Origin: Spiroplasma phoeniceum
GTDB taxonomy: Bacteria > Bacillota_I > Bacilli_A > Mycoplasmatales > Mycoplasmataceae
NCBI GenBank assembly: GCA_026239495.1
Contig: CP110830.1
Location: forward strand, 1,116,001 to 1,180,000
DNA: 64,000 bases
Reading direction: 5' to 3'
Part shown: one piece after another, positions 21,998 through 34,517 of the stretch
Layout: the number at the start of each line of letters is the position of its first letter
How positions within the stretch are numbered: the first letter of the stretch is position 1
Notes under the pieces: generated by a model
What the model was told of the DNA's origin: nothing
Seen by the model: only the letters and a program-made list of their open reading frames with translations
The model's database searches: none
Translations under genes and position numbers: made by a program

Positions 21998-24169
21998 TTA
22001 ATAATCCTCCCTAAGCGCCGCATAATCAGTTTGAATAATTGCTAATTGTTCTTTATAACGTTTTTCAATAATTTGCATTTCTTGTTTCGTTAGTAAGTGC
22101 GGATTTAAAACCATTCCTCAATGTTTATATTTTGAACTACCATATCCAATTGTAACTTGTGTTCGTGGTGTTACATATGAAATTCGAATTTGATATGATC
22201 CATTTGGAACATAAATTGGAATAAACATAAAATTAGTATAAATAGCATTAAATTCCGCTTCTGCAAAGCCTCGATAACGATCAGCTAATCGAACAGGATC
22301 AGTAATTTTATCACTTGCCACAACTTGGTTAGTATAATTTTTAAAAACATTATAAAAATTTTCAATTTCTGTTGTATTTTTTAAAAGATTTCAATATGGA
22401 TTCCTCAATTGATCCTTAACTGTTGCATAATCTGGTACAAGGTTATTCGTTAATTTTATGTCACTAAAAATCCGTGAAGTTCCAAAATAATATTGTAAAT
22501 CACCATCTAAGGAAAAGGTATGTAAGTAAGTATATGGATCAGCATAATCTGGTGACCATCCTCCTGCTTGCATATCTCAATCTGCTTTTTTACGACGGGT
22601 TCCATATTCTGTAGCGTCAACAGTAATATCTGGAATAATTTTAATTACATCATTTTCAGCGTTAAATGAGTCAATCATATTCAATAAAAATTTATTAATT
22701 GTTAATGTGTGTGCTCCATTCATTAAAAAGCGAAATTCAACTTGTGAAGCACCAATATTTGTTTGTAATCAAGTGCGAATATCATTTAAAATATTATCAT
22801 CATTTTTTAATAAATCTTTGTTGCGATATAAAGCATCACTACCATCTTTTAATAGTTGGCTGGCAGCCATTGCATTACCATCTAAAAAATGGTTTGCATA
22901 TGCTTCTTCAACATATGATGCATAATCAACATTCCCATTATAAACAAAATAACGTGCAGTATAAACATTTCGTAAAAACTTGGAAGTTGGTGAATCATCT
23001 AGGGTTTCGGAATAATATTTAACAAATTTACTACGGTCTAGATGGGTTGCTAAATATTTTCGAACTTTATCATATTGCAACGCCTTACTTGCATTTAATG
23101 CTTGCTTGGCACGAACTGGGTTTGAATTTAAAATATCACTATTCGCATAATTATGAATAATTGTATATGTTGTTGAATCAGGATTAATAATACTTAATGC
23201 ACCACTAAAAATTGGGTTAGCAGGATTAGGGCCAACATATTTCTTTCAACCATTACTATCTGTTGGTTCAACTATAAAATCATTAATATCACCTGATTCA
23301 AATAAAACACGTTCACGTGAAACATCATTATTTGTTAAATAAGTATAATTTAATTTATCAATGTATGTTAATTTGGCATGTCGATAAGCAGTGTTTTTTT
23401 GCAATAAAATTTGTGAAGTTGAACTATATTTTTTAACTAAATATGCTCCTGAATACCAAATATTTTTATAATTGGTCCCATAATTATAACCTTGTCGTAA
23501 CGCCTTTTCTGGCAATGGTGCAAAAGCTAAATAAGTCATTAAAGTATCAAAATATTCTGCTGACTTTGTTAATTTAATGGTAATTTCATCATCAGCCTCA
23601 TTAATTATCATTCCTAATTTTTTTCAAATTGGATCATTATAATAATCTGGTTGATAATTACCTGTCTGAAAATAATCTCAAATTTTTTGTGCCCCACTAA
23701 TAAAAGTTCGTCATAACCCTGATGTTGCCGATAAATTCTTTGGAAATAAAACAAACTTAGCAGTATTAATCATATCACTAGCTTTAACTTGCCGTTGAAA
23801 ATTGCCTTGATAATCAAATCATTTTGCTTGTGGTGAAATTTTATATTTTCATTCACTTTGATCAGCATTAGGAATTCCAACATATTTTGATGTTTTAAAT
23901 TTTTGCTCAGCAAGATCACCGAAATTACGGTTATATTTTTCAGTTGCTACTAATGTTCCAATAACATCAGCTAAAATTTTATTATCATCAGATAACATTG
24001 TTGATGCACTTGACCATGATGTTAATGGGAATTTAAAAATAGAACGAAAAACATTATCGGTAATTAAACGATTTGATAACAAATCTAAACTAATTCCACA
24101 CGAAACAACTAATGGTGTTACTGTTGTTATTGCCATAAAACTAGCAAAAAATGCCAATTTTTTAAACAT
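21998..24169 (-). CDS. oppA: Oligopeptide-binding lipoprotein OppA
   Basis: 723 aa. It binds peptides outside the membrane and delivers them to OppBC. The signal peptide MFKKLAFFASFMAITTVTPL ends in the lipobox VVSC (Cys about 24). Segments typical of family 5 solute-binding proteins are present: EITIKLTKSAEYFDTLMTYL, MQAGGWSPDYADPYTYLHTF (the conserved GWxxDYxDP motif) and SLDGDLQYYFG. The frame is open throughout. It begins 2 nt after oppF and ends overlapping the next ATG, so it is within the operon. It is longer than the usual bacterial OppA (about 540 aa), as is normal in mollicutes. Confidence 0.92.
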
Positions 24170-24171
24170 CT

Positions 24172-26406
24172 TTACCCCGCCTTTCTGCCAACTGCCATAG
24201 CAAGTTTAGCTTTTGCTGCAGCAATTTCACGTGAATTCCCAAATAAATAGTGCCCCTTTTTAATTTTAGTAAACTCTGGTAAATCAAATAAGTAATCTCA
24301 ATGTTCTTTTTCTGGTTCATATATAAAATGAACTTTCTCTTTTTCATAATTTGGATTAGGTAACGGAATTGCTGATAATAATCCGCGCGTATATGGATGT
24401 AATGGATTAGTAAATAAATCTTCAGCGTTTGCTAACTCAACAAGTTGACCATGATAAATAACAGCAATTCTATCAGCAATAAACCGAACAACCGATAAAT
24501 CATGAGCAACAAAAATATATGTTAAATTATATTGTTTTTGAAATTTTTTTAATAAGTTTAAAACTTGGGCTCTAATTGAAACATCTAATGCCGAAATTGG
24601 TTCATCAGCAATAATAAATTGTGGTTTCATAATTAATGCCCGAGCAATACCAATTCGTTGTCGTTGTCCTCCTGAAAATTCATGTGAATAACGCGATAAA
24701 TGTTCTGGTAATAATCCAACCTCTTTTAAAATGTTTAAAATTAAGAAATGTTTAACATCACGATCTTTAATTTGCTCTAACTTTAATGGTTTTTCATTTT
24801 TTCCTAAATTATTATTATAATAAGTTAAATATAACTGGCGAGCAGTATCATTTTGATATAATTCAGGAAAATTTGTTAACCCTTCTCCAATAATTTCTTC
24901 AACCGAAATTCGATCGTTTAATGACGAAGATGGATCTTGAAAAATCATTTGAATTTTTTTCTTTTGTAAACGATTTTCTCGCCTTGTGGGTAATTTAAAC
25001 AATTCCGCATTTTTAACAATTTCATCAATTAATGGTAAATCTAATAAATCTAATAAACGATTAGAAGAAATAATGTCTGATTCTGAAGTTTTATACTTCT
25101 TATCTACTCATTGATAATATAATTTAATTGTTGTCTGATCACGAAAAACCCCATGTCGTGCTAAATATGATAAATCAGCAAGCATCATTTGTTGCTGTTC
25201 TACTGTTGCACTTTTCTTAATCAAAGTCATTAATCCTTCTTTTCATTCATTGTCTGGTAATGCTGCCAAACTTGTTTTCAAATTAGACGTCGTTGCAAAT
25301 TCATTTAATGTCTTTGCCATATCTGTTATTGCAATTTTTACCATTAAAGCACTGACTTGATATGCTTGCTGTAAGTCAATAATTGCTTGTGGATTTGTTT
25401 GCGATTCTAATTCCAATTTTTGTAATTCCTGTAAATATGCCTTTTCAAAATCATTTTTAAAAACATTAAAACGTTTATTATAACTTAAAATATATTTTTT
25501 TCGTTTTCCCTTCGGAACAAAAAGAATAAAAACTGCCCGTTGATTTTTATGTAAAAAATGAATCTCATTTAACAATTTAGTATGAATTGATAATAAATTT
25601 GCTAATTGTTCAAAAGAAGCATCATAATATTTTTGTGCTTGTTCTAATACAAGGTTTTCTTTTAGAACATTACGATTTTCTTCTAATTTTAAAAGAACTT
25701 TATAAATTTGATGCCCTAATAAAATATTTTCTTCAATAATTTCAATATTTCCGCGGACACGGCCTTTGATTTCTTCTTCTAGGGCAAGAGATAATGATGG
25801 AATTCATTCATGCAAATTATCCATAAAACGAAAAATTCGTTGATAAGCTTTTAACATGTCTTTTAATAAAATTAAATTATGTTCATACATTTCTTTTACT
25901 AATGTAAAATAATTGTTACTATGATTAAAATTTAGTAAATCAACTTTCTTTAATTCAAGGTCAGTTGTTACTAAATATTGTTTATTTCTATAAGGTATTA
26001 ATTCTTTCGTATTAACAACATATTTTTTATTTTCAAAATAACGATAATAACTAATTTTTAAATTATTAATATAGTTACTTAAATTTTTATTTAATAACAT
26101 ATTATTATTTCGTAATAATCGCAATTTTTCGTTAATATCTAAATTAATTTTATATAATTGGGGTGGTTTCCCCCGAATCAAATGCTTATCCATATAAATG
26201 GTTCCATCTTTAATTTGTTGCACACCAGCAATGGCGCGGCCAATCGTTGTTTTGCCACTTCCCGACTCACCAACAATACTAAAGATTTCTCCACGGTAAA
26301 TATCAAAACTAGCCCTTTTAACTGCATTTACTTTTTTATTTTTTTGGCGAAATTGAATTAACAAATCGCGAACCATAATAAACTGTTCTTGTTCATTTTT
26401 GTTCAT
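24172..26406 (-). CDS. oppF: Oligopeptide transporter ATPase OppF
   Basis: 744 aa from the ATG at 26406, which has AGGTAGG upstream. A GTG at 26415 is less likely. It hydrolyses ATP to drive peptide import. Walker A is GESGSGKTT near residue 50. The Q-loop ([14 protein letters not shown]) comes only about 390 residues later. The signature is [15 protein letters not shown], Walker [13 protein letters not shown] and the switch His is in VAHDLSVV. A largely helical insert of more than 300 residues separates Walker A and the Q-loop. The C-terminal oligopeptide-transporter motif ([17 protein letters not shown]) is present. It overlaps the oppD stop region (1-nt spacing) and ends 2 nt before oppA. 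Confidence 0.93.
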
Positions 26407-26407
26407 C

Positions 26408-28111
26408 TTAATCACCTACCTTTATATCATTTTTAATTTGTTCTAATTGTTGTAATTGCTTTGGTTTTGTCACTTTTGCAGATCGTGGATCTAATAGTCA
26501 TGTTTTTGCATAATGTGTTTCACTTACTTTAAACATTGGTGGTTCTAATAAATAATCAATTTTCATAGCATATTGATTACGAGCAGCAAATGGATCTCCA
26601 TATATTTTTGCATATAATGATGGTGGTGAACCAGGAATTGAATAAAGGTCTTCCCCTTTTTGGCCAAATTGTGGTAAAGAAGATAATAACGCTCAAGTAT
26701 AGGGGTGTTTTGGATTAAAAAAGATATCATTCACTGTTCCATACTCAATAATCTGACCAGCATACATTACAACAACGCGGTCAGCAATATTTGCAACAAC
26801 ACCTAAATCATGGGTAATAAAAATAACAGTAAATTTATATTCTTTTTGTAATGATTTAATTAAATCCAGAATTTGTGCTTGAATTGTAACATCTAAGGCT
26901 GTAGTTGGTTCATCACAAATTAAAACTTTTGGTTGACAAGCTAAAGCAATTGCAATAACTACCCGTTGGCGCATTCCACCCGAATACATTCCTGGGATAT
27001 CATGATAACGCTTTTTAGCCTTTGGAATTCCAACTTTTTCTAGTAATTCAATTGCTGTTTTTTTTGCCATTGCTCGTGACATTTTACGATGTTTTCGTAA
27101 TACTTCTGAAATTTGAAAACCAACTGATAATAACGGATTTAATGATGTCATTGGATCTTGGAAAATTGTTGCTATTGTTGGGCCACGTAATTTACTAATT
27201 TGTTTTGCCGCTTTTAATTTATTGATAAATTCAAAATTTTTAATTAAATTTCATTCTTCATATACATTAGCAAAATTAGCAGCATCCAATGGTTTTCCAC
27301 TCGCCATTAACTGATTTAATTTGTTAATCCGATAGCGAATCCCATCGGTATAAGTTTTTTTACTAAAATAAGTTTGAATTTTACTAAATTCTGTTGACAA
27401 AGGAATAATTTTTTGCTCAAAATATTTTTTTAAAAACTGAATATTTTTCCCTAATAATCGTTTTTCACTTCAAGTTAATTTTTTAATTTTGTCAATTTCA
27501 TTCTTATAACCAACAATTCGATTTTGTAAAAATTCAATCTTTTTTTGTTTTAATTCAGGATTTAACAACATCTCTTGTTGATTTTTATATTCTTTTAATT
27601 GTGCATTAAGTTTTCCTATTTTATTATTAATTCGGGTGGAATGACTAAAACTAATTTGTTTTTTTAACACTTCAATTTTATTTTGTAAATCAATAATTGC
27701 TGTTTGCAAATTAGTTAATTCCAAATTATTAATCATTTTTATTTTTTTTGTTGTTATAATAATTCGTTTTTTATTATACTTAATAATATTTTTTTGTAAG
27801 TTATTATCTAATAAAATTTTATGGAAATCAACTAAATGAACTGGTTTTCGAAAATACGCTAAATCATCCGCTAAAATATTTATTGAAGGAGAATAAACAA
27901 TTGAGCCATTACTAATTCAGCCATTACTTTCTAACATATTAGTAAATGTTTTCGTCATAACTGACTTACCACTCCCCGACTCACCAACAATTGCTAATGT
28001 TTCACCATCATAAATATCAAAAGAAATATTTCGAATAGCACTTAAAACATTAGCGCGAGTTTTAAATTTTATTATTAATTTTTTAATTGAAATAACAATT
28101 TCTTTTTTCAT
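26408..28111 (-). CDS. oppD: Oligopeptide transporter ATPase OppD
   Basis: 567 aa from the ATG at 28111; the ATG at 28123 sits directly on the AAAGG and is less likely. Walker A is GESGSGKS (about residues 39-46), the Q-loop IATIFQDPMTSLNPL is at about residue 310, the signature YSGGMRQRVVIAIALA, Walker B VLICDEPTTALD and the switch His in ITHDLGVV. As in OppF a Lys-rich helical insert of roughly 240 residues, probably coiled coil (INNKIGKLNAQLKEYKNQQE), interrupts the ATPase. It pairs with OppF under the OppBC channel. Confidence 0.93.
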
Positions 28112-28141
28112 AAAGCAATACATCCTTTTAATACGTTATTT

Positions 28142-29134
28142 TTATTTATAATGGTTTTTAGGGTCTAATGAGTCAGCAAATAATTTTCCGAATAAGAAAA
28201 ATAAAACCGATGTTCCAGCAATAAAACAAATAGGAATAATTAATAAATGTGGATAATCTTGTCACTTACTAGATGCTAATACTTCATTTAAAATAAATCC
28301 TAATGTTGTATTTTCACGTCCTTGGACAAAACCAAAGTTAAAGTAATTTAATGTTGAATCAATTGCAATAGCCATTGGCACAGCAAAGGATGCTGTTTGA
28401 ATAATTAATGGTAAAATTTGTGGCATAATATTTTTTGTCACAATTTTTGGCCCAGATGTTCCTAACATTTTTGAAGCGAGATTATATTCGGTATTTCGGA
28501 CTAAAATAATTTGGACTCGGATAACCTCTGCCAAAGTAATTCAACTAGTAAGTGATACGGCAAAAATAATCACGGGCATTGTTTTACCTAAAACAAAAAT
28601 AATAATTAATCATAAAATTAGTGTTGGTACTAAATTTAAAAAGCGTGTAATTTCAATAAATAAAATATCATATTTTTTATAAAATCCTCAAATTGAACCA
28701 ACAATAACGCCAATTAAAATTTGAATTAAGGCAATTATTAATGTAAATAATAAGGTTGTTCACATTCCAATTCAAATTTTATCTCAATAATTCTCGCCAT
28801 TCATCCCCAGTCCAAACAAATAAGTTGCATTTGGAACTAAAGGTTGTTGATAATTGGGAATTGGTAAATTATCAGGTAATGGGTTCGCAACTTTGCCAAT
28901 TGGGACAATCGTTGTTAATAAGATAATTGCAAATAATAATAATAATAAAATAATAAACGTTTTTTTAGTAATTAAAATTTGACCAACTACTTTTCAATAA
29001 CGATATGATTTCGTTGAAATTCGTTCATTCTCTTCTAGTTGAGGACCAACAATTTCAAATAAAATTGGATCTAAATTATTAATATCATAACTTTGAAAAT
29101 CAAGTAACTCTTCATCTGTAGCTCTTCACATCAT
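28142..29134 (-). CDS. oppC: Oligopeptide transporter permease OppC
   Basis: 330 aa. It forms half of the membrane channel for peptide uptake. About six hydrophobic helices are visible (FIILLLLLFAIILLTTIVP, LFTLIIALIQILIGVIVGS, LVPTLILWLIIIFVLG and others). The coupling EAA-like loop lies around NTEYNLASKMLGTSGPKIV, before the helices that end at SVLFFLFGKLFADSLDP, a typical DppC C-terminus. It lies 13 nt after oppB and 30 nt before oppD. Confidence 0.92.
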
Positions 29135-29147
29135 CTTAATCCTCTCT

Positions 29148-30392
29148 TTATTTTGTTAATTTTACTCGTGGGTCTAATATCGCCATCATAATATCGGCTA
29201 TTAAACTAGTAACAATTCCAGCCGTTGCTGTTAGTAGAATATATCCCATAACAATAAAGGAATCCTTGCTTCCAACGCCTGAGACAATAAATTTACTCAT
29301 CCCTGGAATTGCTCAATTTTGTTCGGCAAGGATACTTGCCCCAAAAATTGTTGTTACAAAAGCTGCTGGTAATAAACGAAAAATTTGAATCCCCGCATTA
29401 CGGAAAATATGAATATAGAAAATATAACGATTAGTCATTCCTTTTGATAGGGCAAACTTGGTATAATCAGCTGTCATTTCATCAATAACATATCGTCTTG
29501 TATTAATAACAATTGGTGGTGTTATCATTAAAAAAATTGCAAATACTGGTCAAAATTTAGTATCAAAAGTTCCCAAACTAAATAAACCATGAGCATAAAA
29601 AACATTAATTGAAATTAAATAAATCCCTACGACTAAAACAACCGGTGGAATTGCTAAAAAGATAATTGACCCAGCATTAATGGTATTATCAACACCACGT
29701 TCTTTATTTTTTGCCGAAATAATTCCTAATGGCACGCCAATTAAATAAGCTAATAACAGCGCGACTGACCCAAAACCAAATGAATAAGGAATTGCTCCTG
29801 CAAAGATATCTGACACTAATTCTCCTGGTTGCGCTACTGCTGTTGAAAAAACAATTCCTAAGTAAAATCATGTTGTAACTTTTTCGCCAACTAATTCACC
29901 AGTTATTGGATTAAAAACACTATTAATAATTATTGTTTTTTTAATAAAAGGCATAATATTTCGTAAATATGTTCCCAATTGACTTCAAATTGAGCCATAT
30001 ACTCCAAATATTTTCATTCTTTGCTCCAATAAAGCATTATATTCTCGTGTACCTGGTAAAATATTTAATTTATCAATATCAATGTCTTTAATATAAATAT
30101 CATTGGGGGTTACTAATCGCAATAAAATAAAAATTACACAAATTGCTAGCAATAAAGTAATAATTGCAAAAAAGATTCTTTTTAATGAATAACCCATTAA
30201 TGGAAAACGATCAAAAAAATCCCGCCGGTGATGATTAAAAATTGCCATTTTATATTTAATTTTAGTAAAAAGTGGTGTTCGTTTATTTGCTTGTTGATAA
30301 TTTAAATCAACATTAACAAACTTTTTATCATATTCTTTACTAATATTAAAATTGGTTTTAGAAATATCTTTCTCTTTTTTAATATTTTTCAT
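29148..30392 (-). CDS. oppB: Oligopeptide transporter permease OppB
   Basis: 414 aa. It forms the other half of the channel. A long hydrophilic N-terminus (about 75 residues, MKNIKKEKDISKTNFNISKE) precedes the first helix (IFFAIITLLLAICVIFILLR). The central helices include FGFGSVALLLAYLIGVPLG. The coupling loop is DEMTADYTKFALSKGMTNRY and the C-terminus YILLTATAGIVTSLIADIMM. A strong GGGAGGGG lies before the ATG. It is the first gene of the operon. The preceding 200 bp are extremely AT-rich and I could not single out a promoter. Confidence 0.92.
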
Positions 30393-30597
30393 ATATTTTT
30401 TCCCCTCCCTATTTCTAAGAAAAAAAATGTCCCTTTTATCAAATTTTAATAAAATATAATGTACTTAAAATAATTTATTAAAAAATAATGTACTTGATAC
30501 AAAATATAATTTTATATTATATAATTATAATTTACTTTTTGTAAAAAAACAATATAATTTAATAATAAATTTAAAAAATATTAATGTGAGGGAAATA

Positions 30598-31068
30598 ATG
30601 GCAAAAAAGAAAAATATTTTTAAAGAATTACATCAATTAAAGCGTGAAGAAAAAGAAATTCATGAAAAAGAAGTTAAAGAAATTGTTGAAGAAACATACC
30701 ATAATCAAACAATAAAATTAGAAACTTATAAAAAAATAAAAAAAATTACTTGATACCATTATTTAATTGCTATTTTAAATAGTACATTTTTACTTGGAAT
30801 TAGTTTTTTATTAGGAATTTTTGCCTTTAAAGATATAAAAAAAACAGAATGAATTGTTGATAGCTTCTTTGTTTTAATTTTATTAATCTGATTAATTTTA
30901 GGCTGATATAAAAATAAGCAATCCATAGCTTACTTTAATGATCATCGTCGCCGTTACCAAACCACTTTAACTGACGAAGAAGCAATAATTAAAAAAACAC
31001 GAAAAATATTATTAATCATTGCTGGAATATTATTAATTTATTCAGTAATTATCTTTTTTACTATTTAA
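30598..31068 (+). CDS. Small uncharacterised membrane protein
   Basis: 156 aa. A charged, probably helical N-terminus (KELHQLKREEKEIHEKEVKE, residues 9-28) precedes three hydrophobic segments: LIAILNSTFLLGISFLLGIF, SFFVLILLIWLILGW and ILLIIAGILLIYSVIIFFTI at the C-terminus. GAGGGAAATA precedes the ATG. It is divergent from oppB with about 200 bp between them, so the regulatory region may be shared. No family recognised. Confidence 0.7.
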
Positions 31069-31343
31069 TTTATTTTTATAAAAATTAACCAACCTTAAAT
31101 TATATTACCTGTAAAAACTCATATTGACCATCAATATGTTGGCTGTCTAAAGGTTTAAGAAAGGAATTATAGGCAAAATGTATATCATAAAAGGGATAAA
31201 ATTTTTTTAGTCACGGTCTAAATACTTCTATAGCAAAAAAACTTGCTTTTTTATTAAATTAATTTTATATTTTTTACCAGTGTTGTTATTTATGTATATC
31301 TTGAAATTATAATTTAAATTTAATTTATTTTTTTAAAAAAAAT

Positions 31344-32486
31344 CTTTAATTTTGTCGAAAACTCTTGATATTTATAGAATATACCTAATTTTAGGTATAT
31401 TTTTAATATATAGAGGTAAATAATTGATGGAAAAAATAATTACAGAATTAAAAAACAGTTTTACAGATGATCAATTTTTAGAATTTTATGAAAAAATAAA
31501 AAAAGAAGTAAAGGTAATCAAAAAACAAAAACGTTTAAATGAAATTGATCAAAAATTTAGAGATAAAGGCATTACATGTCCTAATTGCAAATCTTTTCAT
31601 TGTGTTAAAAATGGTCATAATCCTGAAGGAAAACAAAAATATTTATGTAAAAAATGTCGTGCTAGTTTTGATGCTTTTCGTCATCATTTTACTTATTGAA
31701 GTCATTTAAATTATGAACAATGAAATTTATTAATTCAAATTGCATTATTAGGACAATCTAGCAAAATAATTTCTCGTTTTATTAAAACAACCCCAAAAAC
31801 TGCTTGGTATAATCGACAAAAATTAATGCAATCAAAACAATTAGAAAATACCCAATTAAAATTTAAAAAATTAAATGGTCAAATTCAAATGGATGAAACA
31901 TTTATTAAAGAAATCCATAAAGGTAATTTTAAAGATAAATTTGATAAACGAAAAACTCATCTCGATCCATTTTCAACCAATACCAAATGCTGTATTCAAA
32001 TGGCAGTTGATAGCAATAATAATATTTTTGTTCAATCTACCAATACCAAACGATTACAAAAACAATGAATTATTGAAAATATGAATAAGCAATTGATTAA
32101 AGAAAAATCAACGATTATTTCTGACATGCAACCACTATATTTATTAGTAGCAAAACAAACAAATTCTACTCTATATTCCACCAAAACTAGTACAAACCCT
32201 GATACTAGTTATCGAAAGTTAAATAAGATTAATAAATTACAATCCAGTCTTAAAGAAGCCTTAATTCATTATCATGGTTTGGGTTTCACTAATATTCAAA
32301 ATTATTTAAAGCTCTGAAAATGAAAATACCAACATAAAGGTTTAACACCAAACCAACAATCAACGGTATTATATTTTAACGTTTAAAAAATTTAAAACAA
32401 AATCATAATCTTACACAAAATTAGTTTTTAAATTGTCATATTGATGATTTTTTTTATTTCATCAAGAGTTTTCGACAAAATTAAAG
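31344..32486 (+). mobile_element. IS1595-like insertion sequence, copy 2
   Basis: 1143 bp with the same perfect ends as copy 1 at 928-2070. It is flanked by AAAAAAAT on both sides, an 8-bp target duplication within an A-rich target. Confidence 0.9.
31427..32386 (+). CDS. IS1595-like transposase, copy 2
   Basis: 319 aa, apparently identical to the protein at 1028-1987, with the zinc-ribbon cysteines (CPNC, CKKC) and QMDETFIK. The frame is open with TGA as Trp and the ends are intact, so this copy looks active. Confidence 0.87.
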
Positions 32487-33097
32487 AAAAAAATAAAAAT
32501 GGGTTCAAAAATTGGGTTCAAATTATTTGTTTCTGCTTTCTGTTCTAAAACACTAGCAATTTTAATTAATGCACCAAACTCATCTTGCCGCGCCTTAAAA
32601 ACAAGACGATAATTCTCATAATATGTTTATAACTGATAATAATTTCAAAAATCTATTACTATTTCCGCAAATTTCTGTAAATCTAAATCAACTTTCTCTT
32701 TCCCAACTAAAATTATAATTTCTGTTTTAAAAAATATTTCACTATTTGGTTTTGTAAATGGTAAAATTTCAATTCTACTTTGGTTTGGAATAAAATTGCG
32801 TAGAATTCCATGTACATAATAATCTCCATGTATTACCATTTTTATTTTATAAAATTTTAAAAAGTTTTCTACTGTCAATTTTTTCTCAGGATACCCCTCG
32901 CCCGTTCACTCCAACACAGGGGTACTTTCATACAACGTGCTTACCAAATTAAATAGTGTTATATAGTTATTATTTGGGAGGTTTGACTTAACATTACTAT
33001 AAAATTTAATTTCTTTTTTTAGTTCTTGTTTAATAAATGACCAAAATAAAAATCTGAGTCAATATCATTATAAAACAATTATTCCGTATAAATAATT

Positions 33098-34073
33098 TTA
33101 TACGACTTGAGTATCATTTATTTCATTTTTTAACATCATTAATATATTAATAATGAGAAAAATAAATATTGTTATGAATTGTTGCTTTTTTAATAAAGAA
33201 TGAAAACTTTCAATAACAATATTATCAGCACAATGATAATTTTTGCCCATAGAAATTCTAATTTCATTAGATATACATTTATTATTATATATTTTTGATG
33301 TATATTGAAATCCATGATTTGAATGAATTATTATGTTACTGAGATCTTTTTTTTGTTTAATTTTATTAATTGCAGCGTCTAAATTGTTCATAACAATTTT
33401 GTTGTCATTATATTTTGATCACTGCACATCAACAATTTATTTAGTATATCCATCAATTATTGTTGATTGATAATTTTTTTACCATTTCAAATTAAATAAG
33501 TTACATCAGTAAATAAAACTTTAAATTTTTATTTAATTTTATTAAATTTACTATTTACTAAATCAGGATATTTAATTATATTTTTATTTTTGGCCTTTTT
33601 TATTAATATTTTTTTATGCATCGGTTTTAAATATTCAGCTTGAATATTATTTTCATTCATAATTCGCAATACTTTTTTAGCATTATAAATAATGCCATAA
33701 AATTCTTTTAAATATTTAGTTATCCGACGATATCCAAATTGTTTTAAATTTTCTTCATAGACTTTTACAATATTCTTTAATGGTTCGTTATCCTTACCAT
33801 TACTAAAATAATTTTTATATTTATCTCAATAAATACGCTTTAAACCTGTTATATCAAGTAATAATTTTAATGGATATTTAGCACGGTTTTCTTTTATAAA
33901 AGATACTATTTTTTGTTTATTTAATTGTAAAAGTCATCGAGCTTTTTTAATAATTCATACCTAACTTTGCAATAGTTTAAATCTTTTTTCCCAAATCGTT
34001 CTTTTGGGCCTTTTGGTGTATTTAAAATTCCTTTTTTAAAATTTATTTGTCATGAATTAAGTGTTTTTGTGTT
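33098..34073 (-). mobile_element. IS3 type I remnant
   Basis: The orfB coding region on the minus strand carries several frameshifts. It includes NIIIHSNHGFQYTSKIY, where the catalytic Asp codon of SDYG has become Asn, and ESFHSLLKKQQF with the Glu. The left end with most of orfA is cut off by IS5 copy 8. The right end is missing. Confidence 0.65.
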
Positions 34074-34517
34074 AGACTTCTTGCATAACCTAATCTAATT
34101 ATTTTAAAATTCCTATAAAATATTTTTAAATTAAAATAGAAATTATAGGAGATTAAAATTATGAAATTTGATGAATTTAAAAATATTAATGATAAAGAAT
34201 TATTGCGATTAACCGGAGCAAAAAAAGCTACTTTTAATAAAATGTTAAATATTTTACAAGTAGCTGAAATAGAAAAATTTAAAAAAGGTGGCAAAAATAA
34301 TAAATTATCACTAGAAAATCGGCTACTGATGACTTTATCGTATTGACGAGAATATCAGACTTATTTCCATCTTGCTAAAAGTTTTGATGTTAGTGAATCT
34401 AGTTGTTATCGCAATATCAAGTGAATTGAAGATATTTTAATTAAACACTCTGATTTTCAACAACTCGCTGGTAAAAAATCGCTAATAAATGATTGTTTTA
34501 ATGATAAAACTATTATT

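Larger units (their letters stand above)
31085..33070 (-). pseudogene. Uncharacterised gene broken by an IS1595-like insertion
   Basis: Upstream of the IS the frame is open from about 33045 down to 32490 (QELKKEIKFYSNVKSNLPNN ... YYVHGILRNFIPNQSRIEIL ... DEFGALIKIASVLEQKAETN), apart from TAA codons near 32632 and 33075. Beyond the IS a C-terminal part ends at 31085 (KASFFAIEVFRPWLKKFYPF ... FLQVI, stop, FKVG). The end resembles the truncated gene at 9259-9574. No function can be assigned. The 5' end is lost next to an IS3 remnant. Confidence 0.5.
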
